DNA from: Agarivorans litoreus
GTDB taxonomy: Bacteria > Pseudomonadota > Gammaproteobacteria > Enterobacterales > Celerinatantimonadaceae
DNA length: 64,000 nt
NCBI RefSeq assembly: GCF_019649015.1
Contig: NZ_BLPI01000001.1
Location: forward strand, 2,021,001-2,085,000
Reading direction: 5' to 3'
Shown here: positions 9,105 through 17,378 of the stretch, one piece after another
Numbering within the stretch: position 1 is the stretch's first letter
Layout of the letters: the number at the start of each line of letters is the position of its first letter
Program-made: the position numbers and the translations under genes
The notes under the pieces: model-generated
Told to the model about the DNA's origin: nothing
The model's database searches: none
What the model saw: the letters and a program-made list of their open reading frames with translations, nothing else

Positions 9105-9182
9105 ATGCGCGGATAGTAAGATGTAACAAAAATAAAAGAATGATGTAGATCAATAACAACTTTAAACTACCCTAAAGAGGTA
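9105..9182 (-). promoter_or_regulatory. nirB promoter with FNR-like and NarL/NarP-like sites
   Basis: On the minus strand an FNR-type dyad (TTGAT-CTAC-ATCAT, 9140-9153) differs from TTGAT-N4-ATCAA by one base. A -10-like TACTAT lies at 9113-9118, which places the dyad centre close to -41 of the inferred start, the class II position. Further upstream, 9168-9182 (TACCCTAAAGAGGTA) contains TACCTCT on the minus strand, a match to the NarL/NarP heptamer TACYYMT. The sites are seen; which factors bind is inferred from consensus knowledge. The gap 9078-9415 holds no gene. Confidence 0.6.
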
Positions 9183-9265
9183 TACTGAATGCTTAACCAC
9201 CAAAACCCGTAATATAATTACATTTAGGTAATAAATTGACGCTAAAATTCACGTACTCCGGCAAT

Positions 9266-9285
9266 CGTGATTTTGTAAAATCGCG
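9266..9285. promoter_or_regulatory. Short dyad in the nirB upstream gap
   Basis: Twenty bases forming a dyad: GATTTT-GT-AAAATC, extended by CGT/GCG with one G-T pair. It sits roughly midway between the nirB promoter and the small ORF at 9416. It could be an operator or a short hairpin; no T-run follows, so a terminator is unlikely. Confidence 0.3.
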
Positions 9286-9415
9286 GAAATATTTTTTACA
9301 AAGCGACTCAAAATAGGTAGTTGGTTTGAAAATTAAGCACCGTTATTTAGCCCTTAACGACACAAAAAAAGGCTAAAGTTAATAAAGAAAAAATAACGAT
9401 AACAAGGTTAAATAA

Positions 9416-9481
9416 ATGTTGCCGAAACTTATTTGCGCAGTAGTGTGTGCATTCGGGCTGTTTTCGGCATTTGCTATTTGA
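9416..9481 (+). CDS. Candidate 21-residue hydrophobic small protein
   Basis: ATG preceded by AAGG eight bases upstream; reads MLPKLICAVVCAFGLFSAFAI then TGA. A lysine at position 4 followed by about 17 mostly hydrophobic residues would give one membrane span or a bare signal sequence. No family is recognised. It lies alone between nirB (leftward) and the yjeH-like gene (rightward). It could equally be a chance frame; the ribosome site and composition are the only support. Confidence 0.35.
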   Translation: MLPKLICAVVCAFGLFSAFAI

Positions 9482-9622
9482 TAAACCCTAAGCCTGCCCG
9501 GCAACACCGTTAAATTGACGGCAAACACCGACTATTTGGCGTTAGTTTCCGCTATTTTGACAGCTTTCAAGTGGCTTGATTGGCGCTATGCTTTAACTTT
9601 GTTATTCATCCTGTAAGCATTT

Positions 9623-10885
9623 ATGAGCCGTTTAAATCAACAACTTGGCATAGGCCAAGGTATCGCATTACTCGCCACCTCTTTACTTGGCACAGGCATC
9701 TTTGTTGTTCCTGCTATTGCCGCCAGCATTGCCGGACACAGTTCTTTATTAGCCTGGCTATTGCTGATTAGCTTGGTATTGCCAATTGCCTTTACCTTTG
9801 CGGCATTAGGCAAGCGTTATCCACACGCCGGCGGGGCCGCTCACTTTGTTGCCAAAGCCTTAGGGCCTCGAGCCGAAAAGCTCACAGCCTTTTTATTCAT
9901 TTCGGTGTTACCGGTTGGCTTGCCTGCTGCGCTAATGATGGCGACCGGATTTTGGCAAGCGATGTTTTCTATCACGCCAAATACCGCCTTAATCATTCAA
10001 CTTGGTACGCTACTCAGCATGTGGCTATTAGGCATGGGAGGCGCAAAACTCTCAGGCAATATTCAAGGTTTGATTGCGATTGCGATTGTATTGCTGGTAG
10101 CGGCATTGTGGTGGCAGGGCGATGTGCAAGCAGGCGATTATCAGCTTCCTGAACAGATCGATATTCCTAGTATTGCCCCTGCATTAGCTGTGATGTTTTG
10201 GTGTTTTGTAGGCATTGAAGCCTTTGCCCATATGGGCGAAGAGTTTCGTCGGCCAGAACGAGATTTCCCCATTGCCTTATTATTGGGTGTGTTTTTGGCT
10301 GGCGCTGTGTACTGGGCGGCGTCGGTGGTGGTGCTTAAATACGGCAGCTATGGAGACCAACTTACCAATACCCAATCACTGCCTCATTTAGTTGCCATTA
10401 TCTTCGGTAAAAAAGCCAAGTGGCTAGCCGCCATGGTGGGCTATTTAGCGTGTTACGCTAGCATCAATATTTATATACAAGGCTTTTCGCGCTTGCTCTG
10501 GAGCATGGCCGATGAGGCTCAGCGGCTAAAACCGTTAGCGCGTTTATCCAAAAATAAAGTTCCACAACATGCACTTAGCACCATTGTTATAGTTTGTGCG
10601 ATTAGCTGTGTTACAGCCTGGTTATTTGAGCTACCGCTGGACGAGCTAATCCGTTATGCCAACGGCAATTTCATCATGGTTTATCTGTTGAGTATGCTAG
10701 CTGGTGCCATTTTATTACGTGGTTTTTTTAAGCTGCTCGCCATGGTTGGCGTGCTGCTTTGTTGCTTGCTGTTAGCTGCCTTAGGTCAGCAGAGCGTCTA
10801 TGTATTGCTTCTCTGCGCGGCTTTCTTGCTATTGCAAGTTGCTTTTAAGCAGCTACAAACGCGAATCAAGGTAGGCGCCCAATAA
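9623..10885 (+). CDS. yjeH: Amino-acid/polyamine/organocation permease, YjeH (methionine/branched-chain exporter) type
   Basis: APC-superfamily inner-membrane transporter, 420 residues with about twelve predicted helices. It begins SRLNQQLGIGQGIALLATSLLGTGIFVVPA, and the FWCFVGIEAFAHMGEEF segment and GYLACYASINIYIQGFSRL match E. coli YjeH, which exports L-methionine, leucine, isoleucine and valine. The start is an ATG at 9623; a shorter overlapping frame from 9580 is a shadow. It is monocistronic, with no close neighbour on the same strand. Confidence 0.85.
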   Translation: MSRLNQQLGIGQGIALLATSLLGTGIFVVPAIAASIAGHSSLLAWLLLISLVLPIAFTFAALGKRYPHAGGAAHFVAKALGPRAEKLTAFLFISVLPVGLPAALMMATGFWQAMFSITPNTALIIQLGTLLSMWLLGMGGAKLSGNIQGLIAIAIVLLVAALWWQGDVQAGDYQLPEQIDIPSIAPALAVMFWCFVGIEAFAHMGEEFRRPERDFPIALLLGVFLAGAVYWAASVVVLKYGSYGDQLTNTQSLPHLVAIIFGKKAKWLAAMVGYLACYASINIYIQGFSRLLWSMADEAQRLKPLARLSKNKVPQHALSTIVIVCAISCVTAWLFELPLDELIRYANGNFIMVYLLSMLAGAILLRGFFKLLAMVGVLLCCLLLAALGQQSVYVLLLCAAFLLLQVAFKQLQTRIKVGAQ

Positions 10886-11021
10886 CTAAAGAACAACGAC
10901 AGCCCTAGTAAAGTGCTTACCCCAGCAAATAGATTGAATACAACAGTGGTTTATTTTGCTTAATTGCTTGCGGCTTTAATTCAATTACCGTAGGCTAAAA
11001 ATTCATCATCAAGGAAATGAT

Positions 11022-11132
11022 ATGACCGCATTTTTAACCACAAATCAGCTAAGTCGCTTACTCGCACCCAGTGCAAGTATTTGCTTGGTTACACTGTGGC
11101 TGCTGCTTATTTCTAGCAGCGGTGAAATGTAG
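11022..11132 (+). CDS. Candidate 36-residue small membrane protein
   Basis: ATG with AAGGAA six bases upstream, reading MTAFLTTNQLSRLLAPSAS then a hydrophobic stretch ICLVTLWLLLISS and a stop. One predicted membrane span near residues 20-32. No family recognised. A stem (CTGGCTGC / GCAGCCAG, 11144-11162) follows within 12 bp. Position between the YjeH-like permease and a DMT transporter would suit a stand-alone small protein or a leader peptide for the latter. Support is the strong ribosome site and composition. Confidence 0.45.
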   Translation: MTAFLTTNQLSRLLAPSASICLVTLWLLLISSSGEM

Positions 11133-11141
11133 GTATTTTTC

Positions 11142-11163
11142 ACTGGCTGCGAAGTGCAGCCAG
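11142..11163 (+). terminator. Stem-loop after the 36-residue ORF
   Basis: Eight-base perfect stem CTGGCTGC / GCAGCCAG with a five-base loop. The following bases (ACCTTATTT) are only weakly T-rich, so termination strength is uncertain; it may be an attenuator-like hairpin ahead of the DMT transporter gene. Confidence 0.4.
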
Positions 11164-11218
11164 ACCTTATTTGCCCTTCGTAGCCTTATCCCACTCCTAA
11201 AACAAGGCTCGCAAGGAC

Positions 11219-12157
11219 ATGACTATCAGTAAAACTAGCAACATCTTCGCTTCCATTCCGCGCTTTTCTCAAGCAGCTAAAGGGCTCTGTTTGGCCTTGG
11301 TTGCCACCGCCTTGTTTTCTCTCAAGGGAATTTGGATCAAGCTGGCTTACCAATTTGGTATCGACCCCGCCAGCCTAATGACGCTGCGTATGGCTTTTAG
11401 CTTACCGATTTACCTATTGTTAGCATTGTATTGGTGGAGGTTAGGCCGCTTAGAACATCAAAAACTGAAAGGTAACATTCTGCCGGCTGCGCTGGTTGGC
11501 ATAGCAGGGTATTACCTAGCTAGCTTTTTAGATTTAAGTGGCCTGCAATTCATCTCGGCACCGCTTGAGCGCGTAGTATTGTATGCCTACCCTGGATTTA
11601 CCATTTTGCTAGCATGGTTAGTTTTCCGCCAAAAGCCGCAGTTAATTGTGGTGCTTGCCCTGCCCCTTAGCTGGTTAGGCGTGGGGTTAATGATGTGGAG
11701 TGAAACCGGCCATCAGCATGATCCCCAGCAACTTATCTGGGGAACCAGTTTGGTTATCGCTAGCGCCTTTAGTTTTGCTTTTTACTTGGTTTTTAGCAAA
11801 AACATTGTGGCCAAGATCGGCAGCCAAGCTTTTACTCTTATTGCAATGATTGCCGCCAGCATTGCTATTTTCATCCACTTTAGCTTGCACGGGGACTTTA
11901 CCGCACTGCTCAACTATCCCCGTCAGGTTTATTGGTATGCGGCTTATATGGCGCTATTTTCTACGGTAATTCCCTCATTTTTATTTAGTGAGGCTATCCA
12001 TCGTATCGGCGCACAACGCACTGCGATTAGTGGCAGTGCAGGCCCGGTGTTTACCTTAATAATGGCCGCTTGGGTATTGGGCGACAGTATTGGTGCTCTG
12101 CAAATTGCTGGTATTGGCCTAGTTGTGGTGGCCGTGGCGCTACTAAACAAAAACTAA
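11219..12157 (+). CDS. DMT-family (EamA) transporter
   Basis: Inner-membrane transporter of 312 residues with ten predicted helices arranged as two EamA repeats (first ending near residue 150, second from about 170). Features include LFSLKGIWIKLAYQFGIDP early, APLERVVLYAYPGFTILLAW in repeat one, and FSTVIPSFLFSEAIHRIGAQRTA in repeat two. Substrate cannot be told. The ATG at 11219 is close behind AAGGA (three bases from the core), a tight but usable spacing. A strong terminator follows. Confidence 0.85.
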   Translation: MTISKTSNIFASIPRFSQAAKGLCLALVATALFSLKGIWIKLAYQFGIDPASLMTLRMAFSLPIYLLLALYWWRLGRLEHQKLKGNILPAALVGIAGYYLASFLDLSGLQFISAPLERVVLYAYPGFTILLAWLVFRQKPQLIVVLALPLSWLGVGLMMWSETGHQHDPQQLIWGTSLVIASAFSFAFYLVFSKNIVAKIGSQAFTLIAMIAASIAIFIHFSLHGDFTALLNYPRQVYWYAAYMALFSTVIPSFLFSEAIHRIGAQRTAISGSAGPVFTLIMAAWVLGDSIGALQIAGIGLVVVAVALLNKN

Positions 12158-12160
12158 GCA

Positions 12161-12196
12161 AACAAGGCATAGCCTAAGGCTATGTCTTGTTTTATT
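12161..12196 (+). terminator. Rho-independent terminator of the DMT transporter gene
   Basis: Fourteen-base stem (AACAAGGCATAGCC / GGCTATGTCTTGTT, one G-T pair) with a TAA loop and a T-rich tail. It covers an ATG at 12182 that would lengthen the next gene, arguing against that start. Confidence 0.88.
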
Positions 12197-12238
12197 CTCA
12201 GCTTACAACTGCTGCATCTGGCCATTAACTTAAATACA

Positions 12239-12742
12239 ATGACAACGCTTAAATATTTAGCCGCTTACCCCGAGGCACTCACCAGTAAAATTGAAGATCT
12301 GCTTAAGCAGCAGCGCTTGGGTGAGTTTTTACTAAAAAGGTACCCAACAACGCACAATATATATAACGATAAAACCCTGCGCGACTATTGTTTGTCACTA
12401 AAAAACCAATATATGCGTAAATCGGCACCGCTGAGTAAGGTTGTTTTTGATAAGAAAATTCACGTGGTTAACCATGCTTTAGGTTTACATACTTATGTAT
12501 CGAGAGTGCAGGGAAGTAAGTTAAAGAGTAAAAATGAAATAAGAGTGAGTAGCCTATTTCAAAACGTACCTGAGCCGTTTTTAAACATGATCGTGGTTCA
12601 CGAACTCGCTCATCTAAAAGAAAAACAACATAACAAAGCTTTTTACCAACTGTGCCAACACATGTTGCCTAACTATCACCAGCTTGAGTTTGATACGCGA
12701 GTTTACCTTACTCAACTAGAAGAAGCTGGGCCAATTTACTAG
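12239..12742 (+). CDS. YgjP-like metal-dependent hydrolase (M48/SprT-type HELAH protein)
   Basis: A 167-residue protein with the metallopeptidase-like motif VVHELAHLKEKQHNKAFYQLC near its C-terminus; His-Glu-x-x-His plus downstream residues would bind zinc. Internal segments SRVQGSKLKSKNEIRVSS and FDTRVYLT are typical of the YgjP/DUF45-like group often annotated as M48 family or YgjP-like. Start chosen at ATG 12239 (MTTLKYLAAYPEAL), because the earlier ATG at 12182 lies inside the preceding terminator and the family begins here. The ribosome site is weak. Physiological substrate is unknown. Confidence 0.82.
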   Translation: MTTLKYLAAYPEALTSKIEDLLKQQRLGEFLLKRYPTTHNIYNDKTLRDYCLSLKNQYMRKSAPLSKVVFDKKIHVVNHALGLHTYVSRVQGSKLKSKNEIRVSSLFQNVPEPFLNMIVVHELAHLKEKQHNKAFYQLCQHMLPNYHQLEFDTRVYLTQLEEAGPIY

Positions 12743-13426
12743 CTGTCAGCTAGCGATAAAACCACTGAAAACAGCGTGTTAACAAAGATAGATTGTCGCG
12801 CAACGTCACCAGCTAGAAGGCGATCTCTCTTTCTTGTTCGCCGTTGGCAGATTACATAACAGATTGTGAAACAACAACAAGTTACTCACTTCTGTATGGG
12901 TAATTAGAACAAGCCCAATGGCCTACCCCTGCCCGCGAAAATTATTAGCCAAAATTTAAACAACAAATTTCTTGTCAAACTCAACAAGCTGGTGTTTAAT
13001 CGCGCCGTTTTTCAGAATTTATGGCAGCAAAGAGGCTGCGGTAAGTTTATATTTCCCCAACAAATACAAGGTATTTATGGTTCTCGTGGCATAAGCCGTG
13101 TTAATTGCCCTGCAGTTTTCACGGTACACATAGACGTAAACAATTATGATTCTATCCATTACAATGAAAGCGTTGTTTCGACAACTTCGACTATTTATCG
13201 TAACCCTATACGCAGTGCAAGACTGCGATAATTTCTACCACTCGTCGGTACGCTACATCCGCCGTATCCGCTTAAACGCTTCCCGAGAAGAAACCGCCTC
13301 TAGTATTTGCTAACAGCGAGTTAGCTCGCGCCCTTATTTACTGTGTTTTTAGCAGGGGATACCCGTATCCATTGTTTAAAAAACGCAGCGCTTTCTCATA
13401 CCCAAATTTCAATTTAAGGATCCAAC
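12743..13426 (+). promoter_or_regulatory. Promoter and long 5' leader of the spe operon
   Basis: No conventional gene in 684 bp. A good sigma-70 promoter is visible: TTGTCA (12972-12977), 17-bp spacer, TTTAAT (12995-13000), giving a start near 13007 and a leader of about 420 nt before speE. A frame of 79 codons from 12992 begins inside the -10 box, so it would not be on this transcript and is discounted. The leader contains small stems (GGCAGC/GCTGC near 13021-13041; GCGAG/CTCGC near 13315-13329) and a 55-codon ORF listed separately. A leader of this length suggests post-transcriptional control. Confidence 0.5.
13146..13313 (+). CDS. Candidate 55-residue leader peptide upstream of speE
   Basis: Open frame within the inferred spe leader: begins MILSITMKALFRQLRLFIVT and ends RREE-free tail SREETASSIC; a second Met at 13164 gives 49 residues. 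The centre contains FYHSSVRYIRRIRLN. The E. coli ornithine-sensing arrest peptide SpeFL uses HIRR; a similar IRR run here, upstream of polyamine genes, is suggestive but short. Neither ATG has a clear Shine-Dalgarno sequence, which lowers confidence. A small stem follows the stop within 5 bp. Confidence 0.35.
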   Translation: MILSITMKALFRQLRLFIVTLYAVQDCDNFYHSSVRYIRRIRLNASREETASSIC

Positions 13427-14302
13427 ATGTTAGTTGATCAACGTTATTTCGAAACTTTACACAATGGTTACGGCCAGTACTTTGATGTAAGCGAAGTGCT
13501 CTTTGAGCAAACTACAGAATCTTGGCAATTGGTTATTTTTGACAACCCTCAATTTGGTCGAGTGATGGCACTTGACGGCATCATTCAAACCACTGAGCGC
13601 GATGAGTTTATTTACCATGAAATGCTAACTCATACGCCTTTATTGGCCCATGGAAATGCTAAAAGTGTACTGATCATTGGAGGGGGTGATGGTGGCATGT
13701 TGCGAGAAGTGGTGAAACATCAAAACGTAGAGCACATTACCATGGTTGAAATTGATAATGCCGTGGTGGAAATGTGCAAGACTCATCTGCCCAATCACTC
13801 AGCGGGTTCTTACGATGACCCAAGAGTTAATCTCGTCATTGATGACGGAGCGGCCTTTGTCAACAATACTAAGCAACGCTTTGACGTAATCATTTCTGAT
13901 TGCACCGATCCTGTTGGCCCAGGAGAAGTATTATTTAGCTCTGATTTTTATGCTGGCTGTAAATCATGCCTAAATGAGGGCGGCATTTTTGTTGCTCAAA
14001 ATGGCGTTGCATTTATGCAAATCGATGAAGTTACCACTACCAAGGCGCGTTTAGCGAGCTACTTCAACGATACCAACTTTTATTGTGCAGCGGTACCTAC
14101 CTACATCGGTGGTGTAATGACCTTTGCTTGGGCTTGCGACAATCAAGAGCTGCGTAAAACCCCATTAGAGCTGATTGAACAGCGCTATCAAGCCGCCCAA
14201 CTAAACACCCGTTACTACACGCCTGCGATTCACTTCGCTAGCTTTGCATTGCCGCGATTTGTTGAGCAAGCAATCGCAACTACTCCCGTTCAACAACGCT
14301 AG
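13427..14302 (+). CDS. speE: Spermidine synthase (polyamine aminopropyltransferase)
   Basis: Transfers an aminopropyl group from decarboxylated S-adenosylmethionine to putrescine. 291 residues; visible are the N-terminal small domain ([19 protein letters not shown]), [23 protein letters not shown], the cofactor glycine loop [15 protein letters not shown], the acidic VEID, and the catalytic [10 protein letters not shown]. Start ATG 13427 has a GGAT site (AAGGATCCAAC). First gene of speE-speA-speD; a 10-bp gap leads to speA. Confidence 0.97.
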   Translation: MLVDQRYFETLHNGYGQYFDVSEVLFEQTTESWQLVIFDNPQFGRVMALDGIIQTTERDEFIYHEMLTHTPLLAHGNAKSVLIIGGGDGGMLREVVKHQNVEHITMVEIDNAVVEMCKTHLPNHSAGSYDDPRVNLVIDDGAAFVNNTKQRFDVIISDCTDPVGPGEVLFSSDFYAGCKSCLNEGGIFVAQNGVAFMQIDEVTTTKARLASYFNDTNFYCAAVPTYIGGVMTFAWACDNQELRKTPLELIEQRYQAAQLNTRYYTPAIHFASFALPRFVEQAIATTPVQQR

Positions 14303-14312
14303 GACTTTACAA

Positions 14313-16235
14313 ATGAAGACAACCGATTGGACCACCAAAAACAGTTGCTCACTATACAACATCCCCTTCTGGAGCCAAGGTTATTTCGATATTAACACCA
14401 GTGGCAATGTTGTAGTACGCCCTAACCAACAACAGCCTAATGACGAACTGGAATTAACAGCGATTAGCCGAGAGTTAACTCGCCAAGGAGTATCATTGCC
14501 AGCCTTAGTGCGTTTTCCTCAAATCTTAGGAGACCGCGTAGCTAGACTGTGCCAAGCCTTCAATCAAGCGATGTCAAACTACCAATACCAAGGTGATTAC
14601 TTGGCGGTATACCCCATCAAGGTAAACCAACAACGTAATGTGGTTAAAGCCCTATTAGAAAGTCGTTCGGCTAAACAACGACAATTAGGCTTAGAAGCCG
14701 GCAGCAAACCGGAGCTCATGGCTGTATTAGCTGTCGCTCAACAGGCTAGTTCAGTGATTGTTTGTAATGGTTACAAAGATAGAGAATATATTCGTTTAGC
14801 CTTAATTGGCGAAAAACTTGGCCACCAAGTTTATATCGTTCTTGAAAAGCTCTCGGAACTAGAGATGGTGATCAGCGAAGCTGCAAAACTGGGGGTAACA
14901 CCTCGACTAGGTTTGCGAGCACGTTTGGCCTCTCAAGGACATGGAAAATGGCAAGCCAGTGGCGGAGAGAAATCCAAATTTGGCCTATCTGCAGCTCAAG
15001 TATTAAAGGTAGTTAGCGAACTTGAACACCAAGGAATGCTTAGTTCACTGAAATTATTGCATTTTCATCTTGGCTCACAGATTGCCAACATTAGAGATGT
15101 TCGTAAAGGTGTCAGTGAAGCCGCACGTTTTTACTGTGAATTGCGCCAGCTAGGAGCTGAGATTAGTTGTATAGATGTGGGCGGAGGTTTGGCCGTGGAT
15201 TATGACGGTACACGCAGCCAAAACCCAAACTCTATGAACTACAGCATGGCTGAGTACGCCAATAACATTGTTTACAGTATTGGCGATATCTGCCAACAGT
15301 ATAACCATCCAATGCCCCGCATTATTTCAGAATCTGGCCGCAGTTTAAGTGCTCATCACGCGGTACTAATTACTGATGTTATTGGCATAGAAGGCTATCA
15401 TCCTGAAGCCATCACCGCACCCGATGAAAATGCACCACAAATCTTGCACAATATGTGGGCAACATGGACAGAGCTGAATCAAGGTGCTGAACAACGCGCC
15501 ATAGTTGAAAGTTACCACGATAGCCAAAGTGATTTAGCCGAAGTACATACTCAATTTAATTTGGCCTTGCTAGATTTAGAGCAACGCGCTTGGGCAGAGC
15601 AACTCAACCTAAGAATCAGCTATGAAATTCAGCAACGTTTATCGAGAGAAAATCGTAGCCATCTTGACTTACTCAACGAGCTGCGTGAGCGTTTGGCCGA
15701 CAAGTTTTTTGTCAATTTTTCACTGTTTCAATCACTGCCTGACAACTGGGGGATTGATCAAGTATTCCCCATCCTTCCTCTATCAGGACTAGATAAAGCT
15801 CCTGATCGTCGCGCAGTGATGCTCGATATCACCTGTGACTCCGACGGCAGTATTGATCAATACGTTGATGGCTTAGGCATAGAAACCACACTCCCCGTTC
15901 CAGCTTGGAATAAAGAAGAACCTTATTTGATGGGATTCTTTTTGGTGGGGGCGTATCAAGAAATTTTAGGCGATATTCATAATCTGTTTGGCGATACCGA
16001 TACCGCTTCAGTGCTAGTTGATGCAAAAGGAAAAATGCGTATTAAAGATATCACTCCTGGTGATACCGTCGAAGACGTATTGGGTTACGTAAACCTTAAC
16101 AGTGATGAGTTTATAAGAAGCTATCGAGAATTAGTTCGACAGCATATACCCAAAGACCAACAACGAACCATTTTGTCTGAATTGGAAGCGGGCCTTCGAG
16201 GCTACACCTACCTAGAAGATTACGTAGAGGCCTAA
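14313..16235 (+). CDS. speA: Biosynthetic arginine decarboxylase
   Basis: PLP enzyme making agmatine from arginine; 640 residues. The fold-III PLP lysine is Lys103 in [16 protein letters not shown], the [12 protein letters not shown] segment and the C-terminal [12 protein letters not shown] are family hallmarks. The frame extends upstream to 14244 inside speE; ATG 14313 is preferred because AGGA lies eight bases before it and the protein then has the usual length. Agmatinase is not in the window, so putrescine formation depends on genes elsewhere. Confidence 0.96.
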   Translation: MKTTDWTTKNSCSLYNIPFWSQGYFDINTSGNVVVRPNQQQPNDELELTAISRELTRQGVSLPALVRFPQILGDRVARLCQAFNQAMSNYQYQGDYLAVYPIKVNQQRNVVKALLESRSAKQRQLGLEAGSKPELMAVLAVAQQASSVIVCNGYKDREYIRLALIGEKLGHQVYIVLEKLSELEMVISEAAKLGVTPRLGLRARLASQGHGKWQASGGEKSKFGLSAAQVLKVVSELEHQGMLSSLKLLHFHLGSQIANIRDVRKGVSEAARFYCELRQLGAEISCIDVGGGLAVDYDGTRSQNPNSMNYSMAEYANNIVYSIGDICQQYNHPMPRIISESGRSLSAHHAVLITDVIGIEGYHPEAITAPDENAPQILHNMWATWTELNQGAEQRAIVESYHDSQSDLAEVHTQFNLALLDLEQRAWAEQLNLRISYEIQQRLSRENRSHLDLLNELRERLADKFFVNFSLFQSLPDNWGIDQVFPILPLSGLDKAPDRRAVMLDITCDSDGSIDQYVDGLGIETTLPVPAWNKEEPYLMGFFLVGAYQEILGDIHNLFGDTDTASVLVDAKGKMRIKDITPGDTVEDVLGYVNLNSDEFIRSYRELVRQHIPKDQQRTILSELEAGLRGYTYLEDYVEA

Positions 16236-16250
16236 AAGGAAATAATAGCC

Positions 16251-17180
16251 ATGTTTTTTGAAGGTTCAGAAAAGAAAATTGAACTGGTAGTAGAGGCAGG
16301 ATGCCCACCACTGCGCAGCTTGGGTTATCCGTTTTGGCACAAGGTCGTGAAAGCGGCCGAGGCCGATATACTCTCTACCCTAAGTAACCAATACTGCGAC
16401 GCATACTTACTCAGTGAATCCAGCCTGTTTGTGTGGGACGATCGTTGCTTAATGCTAACCTGTGGTAACACCACCTTAGTCAATTCAGCCCTGTTGCTAG
16501 AGGAACACTTAGGTAGCGACAATATCGCCTTCTTCAGTTATCAACGAAAAAATGAGTATCAGTCGCAGCTTCAGCACACGAGCCTGCAACAAGATTTAGA
16601 TAAACTACGTAGCAAATTACCAATAAAAGCTTATCAACTAGGTTACTTAGACAGCCATCACCACTTTTTGCTACATCTAGATAAACCTTACACACCAGCT
16701 AAAAATGATATTACCTGTGAACTGCTGATGTATCATACTCAAGGGCCTGCAGCGGACTATTTGCGTTCAACACATCAAACCATCGAACAAATAAGAGCAT
16801 TACTTAAGCTGGATATAATATTGCCAGATTTTGAATTAAATGACTTTTTGTTTGAACCATTTGGTTACTCAGTAAATGCTATCCGAGGCAAAGACTACGC
16901 TACAATTCACATCACACCTGAACAACATAGCTCTTATGTGAGCTTTGAGACCAACCTCAACCTGGGTGGCGCTCATGCCTATATTGTTAAGCAACTGCTA
17001 GCTATTCTGCAACCTGCCAGCTGGGACACTGTAGGATTTAACTGCCAACCCTTTTCCCCGTTGAGCGCCGTTCAGTTCGAAGTCGGTAAGTGCACTCAGC
17101 CTTTAGACTGCGGTTACATTTTAGATTTTCGTCACTACCAACATCTCCAAAAAACCACGCTACCTACCAAGCAGCTTTAA
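16251..17180 (+). CDS. speD: S-adenosylmethionine decarboxylase proenzyme, eukaryotic-type (class 2)
   Basis: Self-processing pyruvoyl enzyme that supplies decarboxylated AdoMet to SpeE. At 309 residues it is unlike the short bacterial class 1 enzymes and matches the eukaryotic family: FFEGSEKKIEL at the N-terminus, the processing site LLSESSLFV (cleavage expected between Glu56 and Ser57), the proton-donor cysteine in LTCGNTT (Cys71, cf. human Cys82), YSVN (Ser207, cf. Ser229), and TIHITPE (His220, cf. His243) followed by SSYVSFETNL. All residues known to matter in the human enzyme for processing and catalysis appear retained. It lies 15 bp after speA. Its sporadic distribution in bacteria suggests past transfer. 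Confidence 0.9.
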   Translation: MFFEGSEKKIELVVEAGCPPLRSLGYPFWHKVVKAAEADILSTLSNQYCDAYLLSESSLFVWDDRCLMLTCGNTTLVNSALLLEEHLGSDNIAFFSYQRKNEYQSQLQHTSLQQDLDKLRSKLPIKAYQLGYLDSHHHFLLHLDKPYTPAKNDITCELLMYHTQGPAADYLRSTHQTIEQIRALLKLDIILPDFELNDFLFEPFGYSVNAIRGKDYATIHITPEQHSSYVSFETNLNLGGAHAYIVKQLLAILQPASWDTVGFNCQPFSPLSAVQFEVGKCTQPLDCGYILDFRHYQHLQKTTLPTKQL

Positions 17181-17194
17181 ACAGTCGATTCAAT

Positions 17195-17251
17195 AATAAG
17201 CTTAGAGTATTCAGCTTATTAGCCACCGGTGTCAGTTGGCACCAGTGGCTA
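17195..17251 (+). terminator. Two consecutive stem-loops after speD
   Basis: First stem AATAAGCT / AGCTTATT (17195-17220), second a 14-base imperfect stem TAGCCACCGGTG / CACCAGTGGCTA (17220-17251). They begin 15 bp after the speD stop. No T-run follows the second stem, so this may stabilise the mRNA end or act with Rho rather than be a classical terminator. Confidence 0.5.
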
Positions 17252-17317
17252 AAGTTACTGCATATTTTGCTCAATATAGCTGCTATGCTAAGAGTCGAAA
17301 TGTAATAATTAAATATA

Positions 17318-17356
17318 TTGAATTCGGTTTGGAACTAACTTAGAGTAAATACTCTA
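17318..17356 (+). promoter_or_regulatory. Promoter with overlapping operator-like palindrome before the efflux operon
   Basis: TTGAAT (17318-17323), 17-bp spacer and TAGAGT (17341-17346) form a plausible sigma-70 promoter 23 bp before the GTG start. The -10 element is the left half of a dyad TAGAGTA-AA-TACTCTA (17341-17356), the geometry expected of a repressor site. No regulator gene is adjacent. Confidence 0.45.
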
Positions 17357-17378
17357 ATCAAAAAGGGACGCTGACTTA

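Noticed and set aside
12992-13231. 79-codon frame upstream of speE
   Set aside because: Its ATG lies inside the predicted -10 region, it has no ribosome site and no family resemblance; the overlapping leader ORF is a better candidate.
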